Notes: generated from the letters alone by a model not told the origin. Counted from the first letter of the stretch, positions 24,616 through 33,677 are shown. The stretch: DNA of 64,000 bases from Paenibacillus agricola (GCF_011440305.1 NZ_JAAOIW010000001.1:62001-126000), one strand, 5' to 3'. A program made the numbers and translations.

Positions 24616-25782
24616 TCAGTCTTTTTGCAATTCATTATTCATTTCTATATGCAATTCTTTATGCGTATCCTTATGCGATTGCTTAACATGATGGACAAGA
24701 AATAACGAGAACCCTCCTATAAAAAGCGTCATAACGATCATAACCGATACAACCGTAGGCATCAGCCACAGAAAAAAGCTAAACATCATTAGAAAAACCA
24801 GATAAGCCATAAACCATGCGATTCCTTTTTGGTGCTTCTTGTGCGATTGGTAATGAAAGAGGAAATAGGTCGAAAGCGCGTAGGTTGCGACGCCAACGGT
24901 CGCTAAGGCTTTATAGCTATCGAGCGCAAGCTCAAGATTAATACCATACCGGATAACGTTGGCAAGAATGCCCAATGAAATAAAGATAAACAAATGCATA
25001 TAGAGAATCGCATGGCCTGCGTTAACCCGGTTGGGGTCAATCACCCGCTCTGAGGTTTCAAAATAATGCCACCAGACAAACACGGTGATCAAAAATCCAC
25101 ATAATGCAGCTACAGCCATTGGCAGGCTAAATGGGGTAACACGAATCGTATCTATGATACTAACTATGCTTTCCCCCAGCACGATCAGGGTAACAAGCCC
25201 AAATCTTTCGCTCAAATGATGATTATGGATTGGATGCTTCATAAACAGCTTATGGGCAACAATGGGTAATAGCATATCAAAGCCAATACCGGCAAACAGC
25301 AGGACGAATTTCCAATTCCCCGTAATCCATATCGAATTGAGGCTGATCATAGCACCAATAAAAAATCCAATACTTAAATATTTCTGAATAGGGGCATGCC
25401 TAGGGCTTCGCATCCATAACCGCGTATACATAAATACGATACTTAGTCGAATCCCGACATAGCTAAGCATAAATGTAAGATAATACGATTCGAAATCGGT
25501 ATTAATGCTTGCCGTCAAAATGATTACAAATACCATCTGCACAAAATAAATAATCCGTTGGGGTATGCACTCCTCGCCATAGCGGTTCACATACATCGTA
25601 AATCCAACCCATGCCCACCACACGGGGATAAAAATCAGCAAATATTTGACTACAATGTCCCATGGAATCGTTCCATGATGCGAATGGGCAAGCACATGTG
25701 TCGTTGCGGCTATAGCCACTACATAAATAAGATCGTAAAATAGCTCCAACCATGTCACCTTTTTGTTCATGCCAATTTGCAT
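24616..25782 (-). CDS. Low temperature requirement protein A (LtrA) family membrane protein
   Basis: A 388-residue polytopic protein with about 10-12 hydrophobic segments. LtrA signatures are VTWLELFYDLIYVVAIA at the N-terminus and HLSERFGLVTLIVLGESIVS in the middle. The family is named after a Listeria locus needed for growth at low temperature; its molecular function is not established. The ATG at 25782 follows AGGAG by 8 bp; the GTG at 25791 abuts the site. It sits alone, downstream of an MFS gene on the same strand. Confidence 0.92.
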   Translation of the reverse strand: MQIGMNKKVTWLELFYDLIYVVAIAATTHVLAHSHHGTIPWDIVVKYLLIFIPVWWAWVGFTMYVNRYGEECIPQRIIYFVQMVFVIILTASINTDFESYYLTFMLSYVGIRLSIVFMYTRLWMRSPRHAPIQKYLSIGFFIGAMISLNSIWITGNWKFVLLFAGIGFDMLLPIVAHKLFMKHPIHNHHLSERFGLVTLIVLGESIVSIIDTIRVTPFSLPMAVAALCGFLITVFVWWHYFETSERVIDPNRVNAGHAILYMHLFIFISLGILANVIRYGINLELALDSYKALATVGVATYALSTYFLFHYQSHKKHQKGIAWFMAYLVFLMMFSFFLWLMPTVVSVMIVMTLFIGGFSLFLVHHVKQSHKDTHKELHIEMNNELQKD

Positions 25783-25879
25783 GTCAATCACTCCTTTACT
25801 CTCATCCAGGTATTAGCAGGCAGCAGGATGAGCTTCCAGTTAGAGTTCCCCCATTATAGCTTCAATTCAAATCGCAGCG

Positions 25880-27100
25880 CTATGACCTTCCTTTCGCCTC
25901 CAAGCGATAAAGCACCCAGCTACTAATGAACCCCGTCATTCCGGCAATTAGGAAAACGGCATCAAACGAAATATAATCGACCAAAAAGCTCCCGCCAATG
26001 GTAATCAATGCCGAGCAAACCAACGTAAATACAGTGTTCACACTAATGTACATGGGCAGCTTTTCTCTTTGCACATTATCAATAATCAGGATCCCACTGC
26101 TCAGGTTATAGCCACATAAGCTTAGATTCGATAAGGCAAAAGCTACGTAAACGACCCAGAGCTGCGGGATCACAACCACGAGTAAAGCAGCTACACAGCC
26201 GCAAATCGCGGAAACTATCAAGATCATACGATGACCCAATTTATCGGATAAAACGCCAAAAATAAGATTGCCCAATACATTGACGATGCCAGTTATCGCT
26301 GCAAATAAAGCAATCTGTGCGCCTGCCGCATTAAAATCACGAATCGCATACAACGCATAATAAGCGAGGCTGACCTGGGAAACGACCATCAACGAATAGG
26401 CAATAACGATACGCCTAAACTTTTTGTTCTGGGAAAGAATATCGGGAATCAATTTAAAATATTGAAAATAATTAATATTTAAAGGGGTAATTTGATCGGG
26501 CTCCTCGCGCATAAAAACAAACGTCAACACATCCAATAGCAGGAAAACCATCCCGATTGAAAAGAGCAGCGTATAGTTGTAAGGAAACGCGACGTTTTCT
26601 AATATGTAAGCAATAGCTACGGCAGAGCCCAACGCTAATAAATTGCCAATCCCGCCGCTATACCCTTTGAGCCTTCCCCGCTGCTTTTCGGAAATCATTT
26701 TGGCAAATAAGCTCATATAAAATGTGGAATACGAACCCACGAAGAAGCTAAATATGGTCCAGCAGATGAGAAATAAAATAACCGTTGCCTGCGGATGTGA
26801 TACCGCATACAAAGGGAGGGACAATATAAAAAGCAGAAAAAAGAGCCGTTGTATAAACAAAAGCGTAGTGAAGGTTTTCAGCTTGGAGGAGAGGTTCATC
26901 GCTTGCTTGGCAAATATCGGTTGGGAAATAAAAGCTCCGAGTGACACCAAGGAATTGGCTAACCCAATCTGAAAGGTGCTTGCTCCCAGATAGGATAGAA
27001 AATAAGTCATAACCGCATTAACCGATAAAAAAGTCATCGCATTGGTAAATAAAACGCTATCAGCAAACAATAAAACATAATTTCTTTTCCGTTCGTTCAC
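25880..27100 (-). CDS. MFS transporter, 12 transmembrane segments
   Basis: A 406-residue major facilitator with 12 predicted helices in two halves. The cytoplasmic loop between helices 2 and 3 of the second half reads GVLSDKLGHRMILI, the MFS A-motif. The N-terminal equivalent is degenerate. The start chosen is GTG 27100 (VNERKRNYVLLF), with AAGGGG 9 bp upstream; the longer frame to 27154 lacks a site. Substrate unknown; no neighbouring regulator or enzyme gives a hint. Confidence 0.9.
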   Translation of the reverse strand: MNERKRNYVLLFADSVLFTNAMTFLSVNAVMTYFLSYLGASTFQIGLANSLVSLGAFISQPIFAKQAMNLSSKLKTFTTLLFIQRLFFLLFILSLPLYAVSHPQATVILFLICWTIFSFFVGSYSTFYMSLFAKMISEKQRGRLKGYSGGIGNLLALGSAVAIAYILENVAFPYNYTLLFSIGMVFLLLDVLTFVFMREEPDQITPLNINYFQYFKLIPDILSQNKKFRRIVIAYSLMVVSQVSLAYYALYAIRDFNAAGAQIALFAAITGIVNVLGNLIFGVLSDKLGHRMILIVSAICGCVAALLVVVIPQLWVVYVAFALSNLSLCGYNLSSGILIIDNVQREKLPMYISVNTVFTLVCSALITIGGSFLVDYISFDAVFLIAGMTGFISSWVLYRLEAKGRS

Positions 27101-27274
27101 GGTGTATTCCCCTTTATGTGCAAGTCGGATATAGCTATACCGATTATAGGGCATAAGTGAAGTTTAGGGAATACAGAATCCGATACAAGACGGCGAAAAA
27201 AAAGGCTCCTCATTCAAATGGATATTGCGATTATTGCCAAAATCCGCGTAGCTTAAAGAGGGTTTAGCCTCTCA

Positions 27275-27817
27275 CTAAGCGTGCATTTCTTTCGCCAATG
27301 CATCAAGCTTAATGATCGTATTCCAATTGCGGGTGGTCACCGTATTACCCAGCTTGGTAAGGCTGCCCGCTAGCTTGGAATCCCGCATACTTTGGCGAAG
27401 CCACATATAGATGTCCCGCCCCTTGATTTGGAATTGATCTTGCTCGCTTTTAATATCTGATAAATGGTTAATTTTTTCCTTAGCCAGCGGCTCCGTCAGC
27501 AAAGAAGCGTGAATACTTTCTCCCTCCGATAGTGCTGCTGCATCATAAGGGCAGCTTGCAATAAGCTGCTCCAGCTCAGCAGCTGATCTCAAAACAACGG
27601 TTAGTGAAATCCGGAAATCCTTATGGATCATCTGCTCGATTTGTTGGCGCAGCGCCGCTTCCCCTTCCTCAGATTCAAACAAAATGTTTCCGCTATTAAT
27701 ATAGGTTTTAACCCGTCCAAAGCCTAATGCCTCAAAGCAAGTCTTTAATTCGCTCATTTTGATTTTATTGTTGCCTCCCACATTAATACCTCGTAACAAA
27801 GCGATATATATCGTCAT
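27275..27817 (-). CDS. DUF1697 family protein
   Basis: A 180-residue soluble protein with the DUF1697 N-terminal signature: YIALLRGINVGGNNKIKMSEL, then LGFGRVKTYINSGNILFES. The family is widespread in bacteria and has no assigned activity. AGGGGG lies 6 bp before the ATG. Monocistronic by position. Confidence 0.92.
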   Translation of the reverse strand: MTIYIALLRGINVGGNNKIKMSELKTCFEALGFGRVKTYINSGNILFESEEGEAALRQQIEQMIHKDFRISLTVVLRSAAELEQLIASCPYDAAALSEGESIHASLLTEPLAKEKINHLSDIKSEQDQFQIKGRDIYMWLRQSMRDSKLAGSLTKLGNTVTTRNWNTIIKLDALAKEMHA

Positions 27818-27894
27818 TGTATACCCCCTAATTTTATAGCTAGCTCAAGCATAGCATCCACCCATCTGTCTGTCATCCTTGCTTACTTATTTTG

Positions 27895-27936
27895 AAAAAA
27901 AGAAATAGACAGTCCCTTGAAGGGATCTGTCTATCT
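27895..27936 (-). terminator. Terminator of the SleB-like gene
   Basis: On the minus strand ATAGACAG-AT-CCCTTCAAGGG-ACTGTCTAT, followed by TTCTTTTTTT. It starts 26 bp after the hydrolase stop. Confidence 0.85.
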
Positions 27937-27961
27937 TGGTATGGACTACTGTCTTTTCATA

Positions 27962-28612
27962 CTATTTGGCAAAAATATGACGACCGATGGTTACGGTTTG
28001 TGGTCGGGTCCAAATCCACTTGCTAGTAGCCGTTTGTGGATTGAAATAATAGAGCGACTGATTCGTCGGATCCCAGCCACGCAAAGCATCCTGGGCTGAC
28101 AAATAGGCTGATTGGTTAGGCGTTAGCGTATATTGACCATCAGCGACAGCCGTGAATGCCCCTTGTTGAAAAACGACATCTTGAATATTACCGGGAAACT
28201 GACTGGATCCAATGCGATTCATGATCACAGCCCCGACAGCAACCTGACCTTCATAAGGCTCTCCACGGGCTTCACTATAAATAACTTTGGCCATAATGTC
28301 CAACTCACTCTGATTTAATGAATAAGTTTTTAACACTTTCCATGTTTTCTCGCCTACTATTCCGTCTGAAGGCAAGCCGTAATCTTTTTGAAACTGGCGA
28401 ACTGTTGATAAGGTTTGTGAACCAAATTGTCCATCCAGCACCAGTTGATCATAACCCAAAGTTCTTAAACGAAATTGCAGATCCCAAACATCTCCGCTTG
28501 AAATCCCCTTTGTTAACAACGGTGCCGCTTGAGCCTGGTTGGAAGGCATAGCACCCATACTCATAATCAATAATACGATTCCTGCAACCATTATTTTCCA
28601 ATTATTTATCAT
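27962..28612 (-). CDS. Secreted SleB-type cell-wall hydrolase with PG-binding domain
   Basis: A 216-residue exported protein. The signal peptide is at ~1-29 (IMVAGIVLLIMSMGAMPSNQ, cleavage near AQAAP). A PG_binding_1 domain follows (~32-90; GDVWDLQFRLRTLG, FGSQTLSTVRQFQKDYG), then a Hydrolase_2/SleB catalytic domain (~100-216) with the probable catalytic Glu in IYSEARGEPYEGQVAVGAV. SleB-type enzymes are lytic transglycosylases acting on spore-cortex peptidoglycan. The ATG at 28612 follows AGGAG by 7 bp. It is 40 bp downstream of a LysM/CAP gene, probably cotranscribed, and paralogous to the hydrolase at 56222-57028. Confidence 0.92.
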   Translation of the reverse strand: MINNWKIMVAGIVLLIMSMGAMPSNQAQAAPLLTKGISSGDVWDLQFRLRTLGYDQLVLDGQFGSQTLSTVRQFQKDYGLPSDGIVGEKTWKVLKTYSLNQSELDIMAKVIYSEARGEPYEGQVAVGAVIMNRIGSSQFPGNIQDVVFQQGAFTAVADGQYTLTPNQSAYLSAQDALRGWDPTNQSLYYFNPQTATSKWIWTRPQTVTIGRHIFAK

Positions 28613-28652
28613 TTTTAATCTCCTAACTTTTTGGCAAGATCGGCTTGTCTGC

Positions 28653-29291
28653 TCAATCCGCAATAAATTCCTGAACCCATTCTCCATTATAATAAGACAC
28701 GCCAATTTTCGTGAAATTAGGGCTCATAATATTTTGGCGATGCCCGGCACTGTTCATCCAAGCGGTCATTACCTCCTGTGGAGTCCGCTGTCCCATCGCA
28801 ATATTCTCACCAGCGTAAGTATATCGAATGCCATAGGTGCTCATCATGTCAAACGGAGAACCGTAGGTAGGTGAAGTATGATCAAAATACTGATTGTTGT
28901 ACATATCCTTTGCCTTATCCAGTGCCATAGCCGATAAGGAGCTATCACTTACCAGAACATGCAGGCCTGCTTTCACACGCTCTTGATTCACCATCATAAC
29001 GACTTGACTGGCGAAGGTTGATGTTGCTGCTGAATCGCCTGTTTCCTGCTGAACGGAGGAACCTGTGCCTGTATCGGGGAGATTCAATATTAGTCCTGGC
29101 CAAATATTATCGGCATTTGTAACCTGTGGATTAGCTTGAACGAGAGAGCTTAAGCTGATTCCGTGCTGCTTCGCAATCGTCCACATGGTATCCGTACCTG
29201 TTACTGAATAGGGAGCTGCTGAAGCTGCTGTGGCTCCGATTAACGTACCGAGTACAAGTATGCTGCTTAATAGGGATTTTTTCATATTCAT
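28653..29291 (-). CDS. Secreted LysM-CAP (SCP-like) domain protein
   Basis: A 212-residue exported protein: signal peptide (~1-27, ending ASAAP), one LysM module (~28-72; YSVTGTDTMWTIAKQHGIS, NIWPGLILNLP), a Ser/Thr linker, and a C-terminal CAP domain (~95-212) of the YkwD type with HTSPTYGSPFDMM, AGENIAMGQ and SAGHRQNIMSPN. LysM anchors it to peptidoglycan; the role of bacterial CAP domains is unclear, and several are spore-associated. Of three in-frame ATGs, the one at 29291 has the right distance (9 bp) from GAGAGG. A 239-bp gap upstream holds the YitT terminator and no other recognisable element. Confidence 0.92.
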   Translation of the reverse strand: MNMKKSLLSSILVLGTLIGATAASAAPYSVTGTDTMWTIAKQHGISLSSLVQANPQVTNADNIWPGLILNLPDTGTGSSVQQETGDSAATSTFASQVVMMVNQERVKAGLHVLVSDSSLSAMALDKAKDMYNNQYFDHTSPTYGSPFDMMSTYGIRYTYAGENIAMGQRTPQEVMTAWMNSAGHRQNIMSPNFTKIGVSYYNGEWVQEFIAD

Positions 29292-29473
29292 CAAAAACAT
29301 CCTCTCTTTTTTAGGCCTACAAGGTGACTGGCAGTTCTCTTAAGAGAGTTTCATTCTAACATGAGCCATGCCCAAGGACACTGTATAAAATTTTCCATTC
29401 GTTACGAATCCTGATTGCTAATTCGAGATTTGGCACAATTTTGGGATGAAAATACTGTATAACACCCAACAGC

Positions 29474-29508
29474 AAAACCCTCCTGGCTTAATCGCCAGAA
29501 GGGTTTCT
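29474..29508 (-). terminator. Terminator of the YitT-family gene
   Basis: AAACCCTCCTGGC / GCCAGAAGGGTTT, a 13-bp stem with one G-U pair and a 6-nt loop, then TTTTG on the minus strand. It lies 23 bp after the stop. Confidence 0.8.
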
Positions 29509-29530
29509 TCAACATAAAAGAGTTGCTCTT

Positions 29531-30421
29531 TTAGTGGATATCTTTTTTATTAAACCTGCCACCTTTTACATCATGGATATTACCTATGGCCAGGAAAGCT
29601 AAGGGATCAACTTCCTCCACAATAGTTTTCAGTTTTGCTTCCTCCAGACGGTTGATCACGCAGAAGATCACTCGTTTGCTATTACCCGTAAATCCGCCTT
29701 CACCTTGCAAGAAGGTGACACCACGACCTAGCCGCGCTGTTATCATATCGCCAATTTCCTGATTGTTATCACTAATAATCCAAACGGATTTGGATTCGTC
29801 AAAGCCTTCAATAATTAGATCCATCACTTTAAATGCGATAAAATAGGCCATCAGAGAATACATCGCATGATCCCAGCCGAATACGAAACCCGCACTCGCC
29901 AGAATAAAAAGATTGAAGAACATGACGATCTCGCCAACGGAGAAAGGGCTTTTTTTGCTGACCAGAATAGCCACAATTTCGGTTCCATCCAAGGAGCCAC
30001 CTGCGCGAATAACCAATCCTACTCCAACACCAATAATAATACCCCCGAATACGGAAGCTAACAAGGGATCAATGGTAAGCGGAGAAACCGGATGTAAAAG
30101 CGAAGTGCCTATAGACATTACAATTACGGAAAAAAGTGTCGAAAATGCAAAGGTTTTACCGATTTGTTTATAACCCAAATAAAGAAACGGCAAATTCAGA
30201 ATGACTAGATAGACCCCTAACGGCAAACTGGATAAAGCCGAGGAGATAATGGAAATACCTACAATTCCGCCATCAATGATTTTGTTGGGCACCAAGAAAA
30301 TCTCAAGACCTACAGCCACCAAGGAAGCCCCTAGCGTCATCAGAAGCAATTTAATAAGAAGCTTTGTTTTACTTAATTTAGTATGGCGTTGTTGTTCTTG
30401 CCCCAATGTTGTATCGTTCAT
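29531..30421 (-). CDS. YitT family membrane protein (DUF161/DUF2179)
   Basis: A 296-residue protein with an N-terminal membrane domain of about five helices carrying two DUF161-type repeats (LVAVGLEIFLVPNKIIDGGIV and ASVFGGIIIGVGVGLVIRAGGS). A C-terminal soluble DUF2179 domain follows (~210-296; VWIISDNNQEIGDMI, GVTFLQGEGGFTG). It resembles YitT/YqfU/YpjC of B. subtilis, whose function is unknown. The start is well placed after GAGAGG. A perfect palindrome lies ~60 bp upstream. Confidence 0.93.
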   Translation of the reverse strand: MNDTTLGQEQQRHTKLSKTKLLIKLLLMTLGASLVAVGLEIFLVPNKIIDGGIVGISIISSALSSLPLGVYLVILNLPFLYLGYKQIGKTFAFSTLFSVIVMSIGTSLLHPVSPLTIDPLLASVFGGIIIGVGVGLVIRAGGSLDGTEIVAILVSKKSPFSVGEIVMFFNLFILASAGFVFGWDHAMYSLMAYFIAFKVMDLIIEGFDESKSVWIISDNNQEIGDMITARLGRGVTFLQGEGGFTGNSKRVIFCVINRLEEAKLKTIVEEVDPLAFLAIGNIHDVKGGRFNKKDIH

Positions 30422-30481
30422 TCATCGACTTCCTCTCTTTTTCGATATATAAGATATACTTATATTGTATACCAATGTATG

Positions 30482-30495
30482 CATTGCATGCAATG
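30482..30495. promoter_or_regulatory. Perfect 14-bp palindrome upstream of the YitT-family gene
   Basis: CATTGCATGCAATG, with no spacer, 61 bp upstream of the yitT-like start and ~17 bp after the stop of the DUF2071 gene. It may be an operator; no cognate regulator is adjacent. Confidence 0.35.
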
Positions 30496-30511
30496 TTTTA
30501 CGACAAAAAAT

Positions 30512-31258
30512 TTATTTAACCCTTGCAAGCGGCCAAATTAATACGTCCAGCTGCTTGGCAAAATGGAGAACTGGTTCTTTCTCCACAACATGAATACCTT
30601 GCCCTACCGCCATTGTATTCACTTCGATATCCGCTTCAGCCACCTGCAGCCTCCAAGGTAAATGGTGAATATCTCCCCGAAATAATGTATGGCTGCCATT
30701 CATGCTGTAAAGGCAATACCGCTCCGTCAGCCAATACTCAAAAGAACCGCTGCTACTTAAAAAAGGCATCGACACAGGTTTATAGCTGCCTTCAAAAGAA
30801 ACCTCCGCTCCCCTCTGATCATTACGTCGGCTTGTATAAGTGATATACTCTCCAATTTGCTCACAGTTCATCATCGCGTGAAAATAGGGTAAATAAAACA
30901 GAAGCCTTGCCGCTTCAACGGCCATCTTGCTTGCAGCATCCAGACTAAAAAAATAGACGCCAGGCTTGTCCCCGGCTGTTACATAAGTTCTTACATTAAG
31001 CTCGGCAAATTCGCTTGTATACGGGATGCCCGGCATACCACGTGGTCTAATGCCCTCCATTCGAAAGGGTACGATACCTATCCAAGCATATCCATCATAT
31101 GTATCCAATTGGAGCTGTGGAGGGACTAAAGCCCTTAGCTGCTCATAAGGAACAGGCCAATGGGCAAACAATAAATCAAGCCATGTTTGCCTCATCACCC
31201 AAGGTCCTTTAGGCAGCGGATAAGGACGGTGTGAATGACTTTCAAGCAAAATGTTCAT
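30512..31258 (-). CDS. DUF2071 (YqjF-like) protein
   Basis: A 248-residue soluble protein of the DUF2071 family. Family features are RQTWLDLLFAHWPVPYEQLRALVP near the N-terminus, GYAWIGIVPFRMEGIRPRG, and ELNVRTYV. The fold is related to acetoacetate decarboxylase; no activity is known for this branch. The frame begins at a GTG abutting GGGGA; the ATG at 31258 has 9-bp spacing. It lies 19 bp downstream of gerPE on the same strand with no terminator between, so it is probably read with the gerP operon. Confidence 0.88.
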   Translation of the reverse strand: MNILLESHSHRPYPLPKGPWVMRQTWLDLLFAHWPVPYEQLRALVPPQLQLDTYDGYAWIGIVPFRMEGIRPRGMPGIPYTSEFAELNVRTYVTAGDKPGVYFFSLDAASKMAVEAARLLFYLPYFHAMMNCEQIGEYITYTSRRNDQRGAEVSFEGSYKPVSMPFLSSSGSFEYWLTERYCLYSMNGSHTLFRGDIHHLPWRLQVAEADIEVNTMAVGQGIHVVEKEPVLHFAKQLDVLIWPLARVK

Positions 31259-31277
31259 CAGGCTCACTCCCCAACTT

Positions 31278-31643
31278 TTATTTTACAAATTGCCGAAAAT
31301 GCTTAATCCGTGTTTCGCTTTCAATTTGGCAATTGGAGCCGACCTGTACTACAGAGGATGAAGAAATTGCAAGTATCCGAATGTAACGGACCTGAATGCT
31401 ATCGCAGCCGCTATTGTCGACGGACATATGGACATCTTCATAGGCATCTGGAATAGGGATTTCCCGTTTAAAAAGCGGGAAATCGGCAAAATTGCCTTCA
31501 TTTTCATTGAAGCTAGCGATCTGCCGCTGCACTGCCATAGCTTTGGACACAGGTTTTATAGATGTATTATCCCCGATTTGAAATATGGATGCTAGTGTTA
31601 TACCATTTATTTTCATTTCCTGGACGACTGACCAGCGCTTCAT
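31278..31643 (-). CDS. gerPE: Spore germination protein GerPE
   Basis: A 121-residue coat-associated protein. GerPE features are the N-terminal GITLASIFQIGDNTSIKPVSKAMAVQ and a second copy of the same beta motif near the C-terminus (LAISSSSVVQVGSNCQIE), a pattern shared across GerP proteins. In Bacillus the gerP genes allow germinants to cross the coat. It overlaps gerPD by 4 bp (ATGA) and is last of the five gerP genes here; no gerPF follows. Confidence 0.92.
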   Translation of the reverse strand: MKRWSVVQEMKINGITLASIFQIGDNTSIKPVSKAMAVQRQIASFNENEGNFADFPLFKREIPIPDAYEDVHMSVDNSGCDSIQVRYIRILAISSSSVVQVGSNCQIESETRIKHFRQFVK

Positions 31644-31840
31644 TGCGTTTCTTCCTTCACTTCTTCCTCCGCGGCCAGTGGTGTTAAAGGTCCGATCATT
31701 ACCGATTCAGGCGGTGTATCAAATATCGAGGAGCAAAGAATGGTCTGCGTGTCCCCTATTAGAAATACCGAGGAGCTTGATACCCCTATGATCCGTATAT
31801 CCCCCACACATAAAGCTTTGTTCGTCACATGAAAATTCAT
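31640..31840 (-). CDS. gerPD: Spore germination protein GerPD
   Basis: A 66-residue protein with the GerPD pattern: LCVGDIRIIGVSSSSVFLIGD followed by an SVMIGPLTPLA segment and an acidic tail. It overlaps gerPC and gerPE by 4 bp each, indicating translational coupling. Made in the mother cell late in sporulation in relatives; role in coat permeability to germinants. Confidence 0.9.
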   Translation of the reverse strand: MNFHVTNKALCVGDIRIIGVSSSSVFLIGDTQTILCSSIFDTPPESVMIGPLTPLAAEEEVKEETQ

Positions 31841-32502
31841 CCGCTTATCCCACCCTTTTTTGGCATTTTTTCAAAATAAAGACGGAGCGCTGACTGAATA
31901 TCATTTTGGGTACGAAAAATGACCGAGTCTTTAATGGAAGAAAGCTGGTCTACGCTCACACCTACACTTGGGTTCATCTGCTTCAAGTAATAATCCATCC
32001 GTGCTTCGATCTGCTTCGATAAATCTGCTGTGATCATTTTTTGATGCCATTCATCTAGCTGCTCACCTTTATTTTTCTGCAGCTGCTCCAATTGCTTGGG
32101 CACCTGATCATTCACATAACTATGCAGCTCCTTGCCTATTTCCTCCCTTAGTCTTGCGGGAAAGGGGACAGTTTGATCCTGCTGCTCAGCCATCGCTTTC
32201 ATAATAAAGGGATCGATATCGTTATTATTCGCATTCGGACTGCCATTAACAGCTATATCCTCAAGGGCTCCAGGTGTGAGTCCGATATTCATCGTACCAT
32301 CCAGCTTTTCTACCTTGAGCTGGTCAAACTTATACTCTATTTTATCGATATGGATCCGCTTTTGCTCTCTGCACATTTTAAGCTCAGCCTTTAATAATTC
32401 CATTGCTTGCTCGATGCGCTCTATTTTATCCATTTGTTGCTTAAGCTGTGCCTGCATTTGCTTTACATAGGGAACCCATTGCCACTGCTGCCCCATCTGC
32501 AT
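31837..32502 (-). CDS. gerPC: Spore germination protein GerPC
   Basis: A 221-residue protein with an N-terminal coiled coil (QMQAQLKQQMDKIERIEQAMELL), the conserved KIEYKFDQLKVEKLDGTMNIG core and a helical C-terminus, matching GerPC in layout and length. The ATG at 32502 is 8 bp after GGGAGG; the upstream GTG (32511) abuts the site. It is third in the operon and overlaps gerPD by 4 bp. It lacks an export signal and is expected to be incorporated into the spore coat. Confidence 0.92.
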   Translation of the reverse strand: MQMGQQWQWVPYVKQMQAQLKQQMDKIERIEQAMELLKAELKMCREQKRIHIDKIEYKFDQLKVEKLDGTMNIGLTPGALEDIAVNGSPNANNNDIDPFIMKAMAEQQDQTVPFPARLREEIGKELHSYVNDQVPKQLEQLQKNKGEQLDEWHQKMITADLSKQIEARMDYYLKQMNPSVGVSVDQLSSIKDSVIFRTQNDIQSALRLYFEKMPKKGGISG

Positions 32503-32586
32503 CCTCAACACCTCCCATCTATCCTATGCAGCAGCTTCTTTATGGGTGTATGCCTATTTCCCTGCTATCCAGGAGATGAGTCGGGA

Positions 32587-32793
32587 TCAGGTCGGACTGG
32601 GCAAGGGCACCAAGGAAATCTCGGTATTAGCTTCCCCTAATTCTTGGGCTGGCTCGGTAAATCCTCCTGTGTTGTATAAGTTGGATAAAGGCTTGATCAA
32701 TCCAGCGCTGCCAATTTGCAATACAGATGAGTTGGTAACAGCGTCAACCCTTAGCTGGTGGATGATAATATGCTGATTCACGACCACATTCAT
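32587..32793 (-). CDS. gerPB: Spore germination protein GerPB
   Basis: A 68-residue protein starting MNVVVNQHIIIHQLRV, with the GerP-type motif SSVLQIGSAGLIKPLSNLYNTGGF characteristic of GerPB. The ATG begins one base after the gerPA stop, with GGGGG 9 bp upstream. The frame continues upstream to 32820 but would overlap gerPA with no site. Confidence 0.92.
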   Translation of the reverse strand: MNVVVNQHIIIHQLRVDAVTNSSVLQIGSAGLIKPLSNLYNTGGFTEPAQELGEANTEISLVPLPSPT

Positions 32794-32794
32794 T

Positions 32795-33031
32795 TTACAC
32801 GACCCCCTGGTTGCCTTCACTCACTTGGTTCGTATCATTGACATCTGGATCAAACGTATTCGTATTGCTAATGGCATTATTCGTATTAGCAAAATCCCCT
32901 GTAAGAAAAGATCCTGCTCCAGCAAAAGTTTTCGATGAGCTATTCGGTGAAAGCTGGACGGCATCCCCAATCTGGACAATCGAACTGGGGCCGACATTAA
33001 CGATTTTAAAACTTCCCACAATCGCTGGCAT
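32795..33031 (-). CDS. gerPA: Spore germination protein GerPA (GerPA/GerPF family)
   Basis: A 78-residue protein starting MPAIVGSFKIVNVGPSSIVQ, then IGDAVQLSPNSSSKTFAGAGS and ending in the NTFDPDVND motif shared by GerPA and GerPF. Position at the head of the operon favours GerPA. AAGGAG lies 8 bp before the ATG. Since no separate gerPF is present after gerPE, this single member may do both jobs or gerPF may be elsewhere. Confidence 0.92.
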   Translation of the reverse strand: MPAIVGSFKIVNVGPSSIVQIGDAVQLSPNSSSKTFAGAGSFLTGDFANTNNAISNTNTFDPDVNDTNQVSEGNQGVV

Positions 33032-33059
33032 TGGGCAGGCTCCTTCGCTGATAATGCTT

Positions 33060-33068
33060 TATTGTATG
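33060..33068 (-). promoter_or_regulatory. Candidate sigma-K -10 element for gerP
   Basis: On the minus strand CATACAATA matches the sigma-K -10 consensus CATA-N3-TA exactly, 29-37 bp upstream of the gerPA start. I could not recognise a good -35 (AC) at the expected distance. gerP is sigma-K dependent in B. subtilis, which makes the assignment plausible. Confidence 0.4.
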
Positions 33069-33215
33069 CGACCATTCGCCTAGCGGGCACTTCACTTTTC
33101 GGATACTTAATTCCACCTTGGCGGCAATCCCAATCCACAGTGTCATCTGCCCAGCCCTCCTCATATACTGATAAGAATAACGCTAAACCTTAAGGTAGAT
33201 GAGGAGTGTGGCGAT

Positions 33216-33677
33216 ATGAGCCCAAACGATAGGCCTAGCCAACAATCCCGTTGGAACCAATTAGAAGCTATGCTTGGAACAAAGCTACCTGCATTGCCAA
33301 CAGCCCAGGATATGGAGCCTTGGCAGGATATGTCCTGGGTGGAGGGTTATGTTCAGCAAATGCTCCAAAAAACGATGTCCAATAGCAAAATACCACATAC
33401 CTTGGGAATAAAGGGGCTTCCGGAGGTTTTTGAGACCCACCATTATGTGATCATTAAGCTAAAGCTGTCCCAGCCCAATCATCCGATTATCCATGTCAGA
33501 GCAGACCGTGTCACAATCGAGGATAGCCCCCAATTAAAAAAGCAATCGGTTCGGCTGCCTTGTTTAGTGCTGCCCCATCATAGCCGCGCTTCCCATAAGG
33601 ATGGTATTTTGCAAATCAAGCTCCGTAAAAGAAAACTAAACAAAACGGTTCACGAAATCCAAGTCCGGTATTTATAG
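33216..33677 (+). CDS. Hsp20-like spore protein (GerT/CotP type)
   Basis: A 153-residue protein with an N-terminal helical region (RWNQLEAMLG, WVEGYVQQMLQKTM) and a C-terminal alpha-crystallin-like domain (~65-153; VFETHHYVIIKLKLS, DGILQIKLRKRK). This layout is that of the small-heat-shock-like coat proteins GerT and CotP. GAGGAG lies 8 bp before the ATG. It is divergent from gerPA, which supports a coat and germination role. CATATACTG upstream loosely resembles a sigma-K -10 region. Confidence 0.82.
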   Translation: MSPNDRPSQQSRWNQLEAMLGTKLPALPTAQDMEPWQDMSWVEGYVQQMLQKTMSNSKIPHTLGIKGLPEVFETHHYVIIKLKLSQPNHPIIHVRADRVTIEDSPQLKKQSVRLPCLVLPHHSRASHKDGILQIKLRKRKLNKTVHEIQVRYL

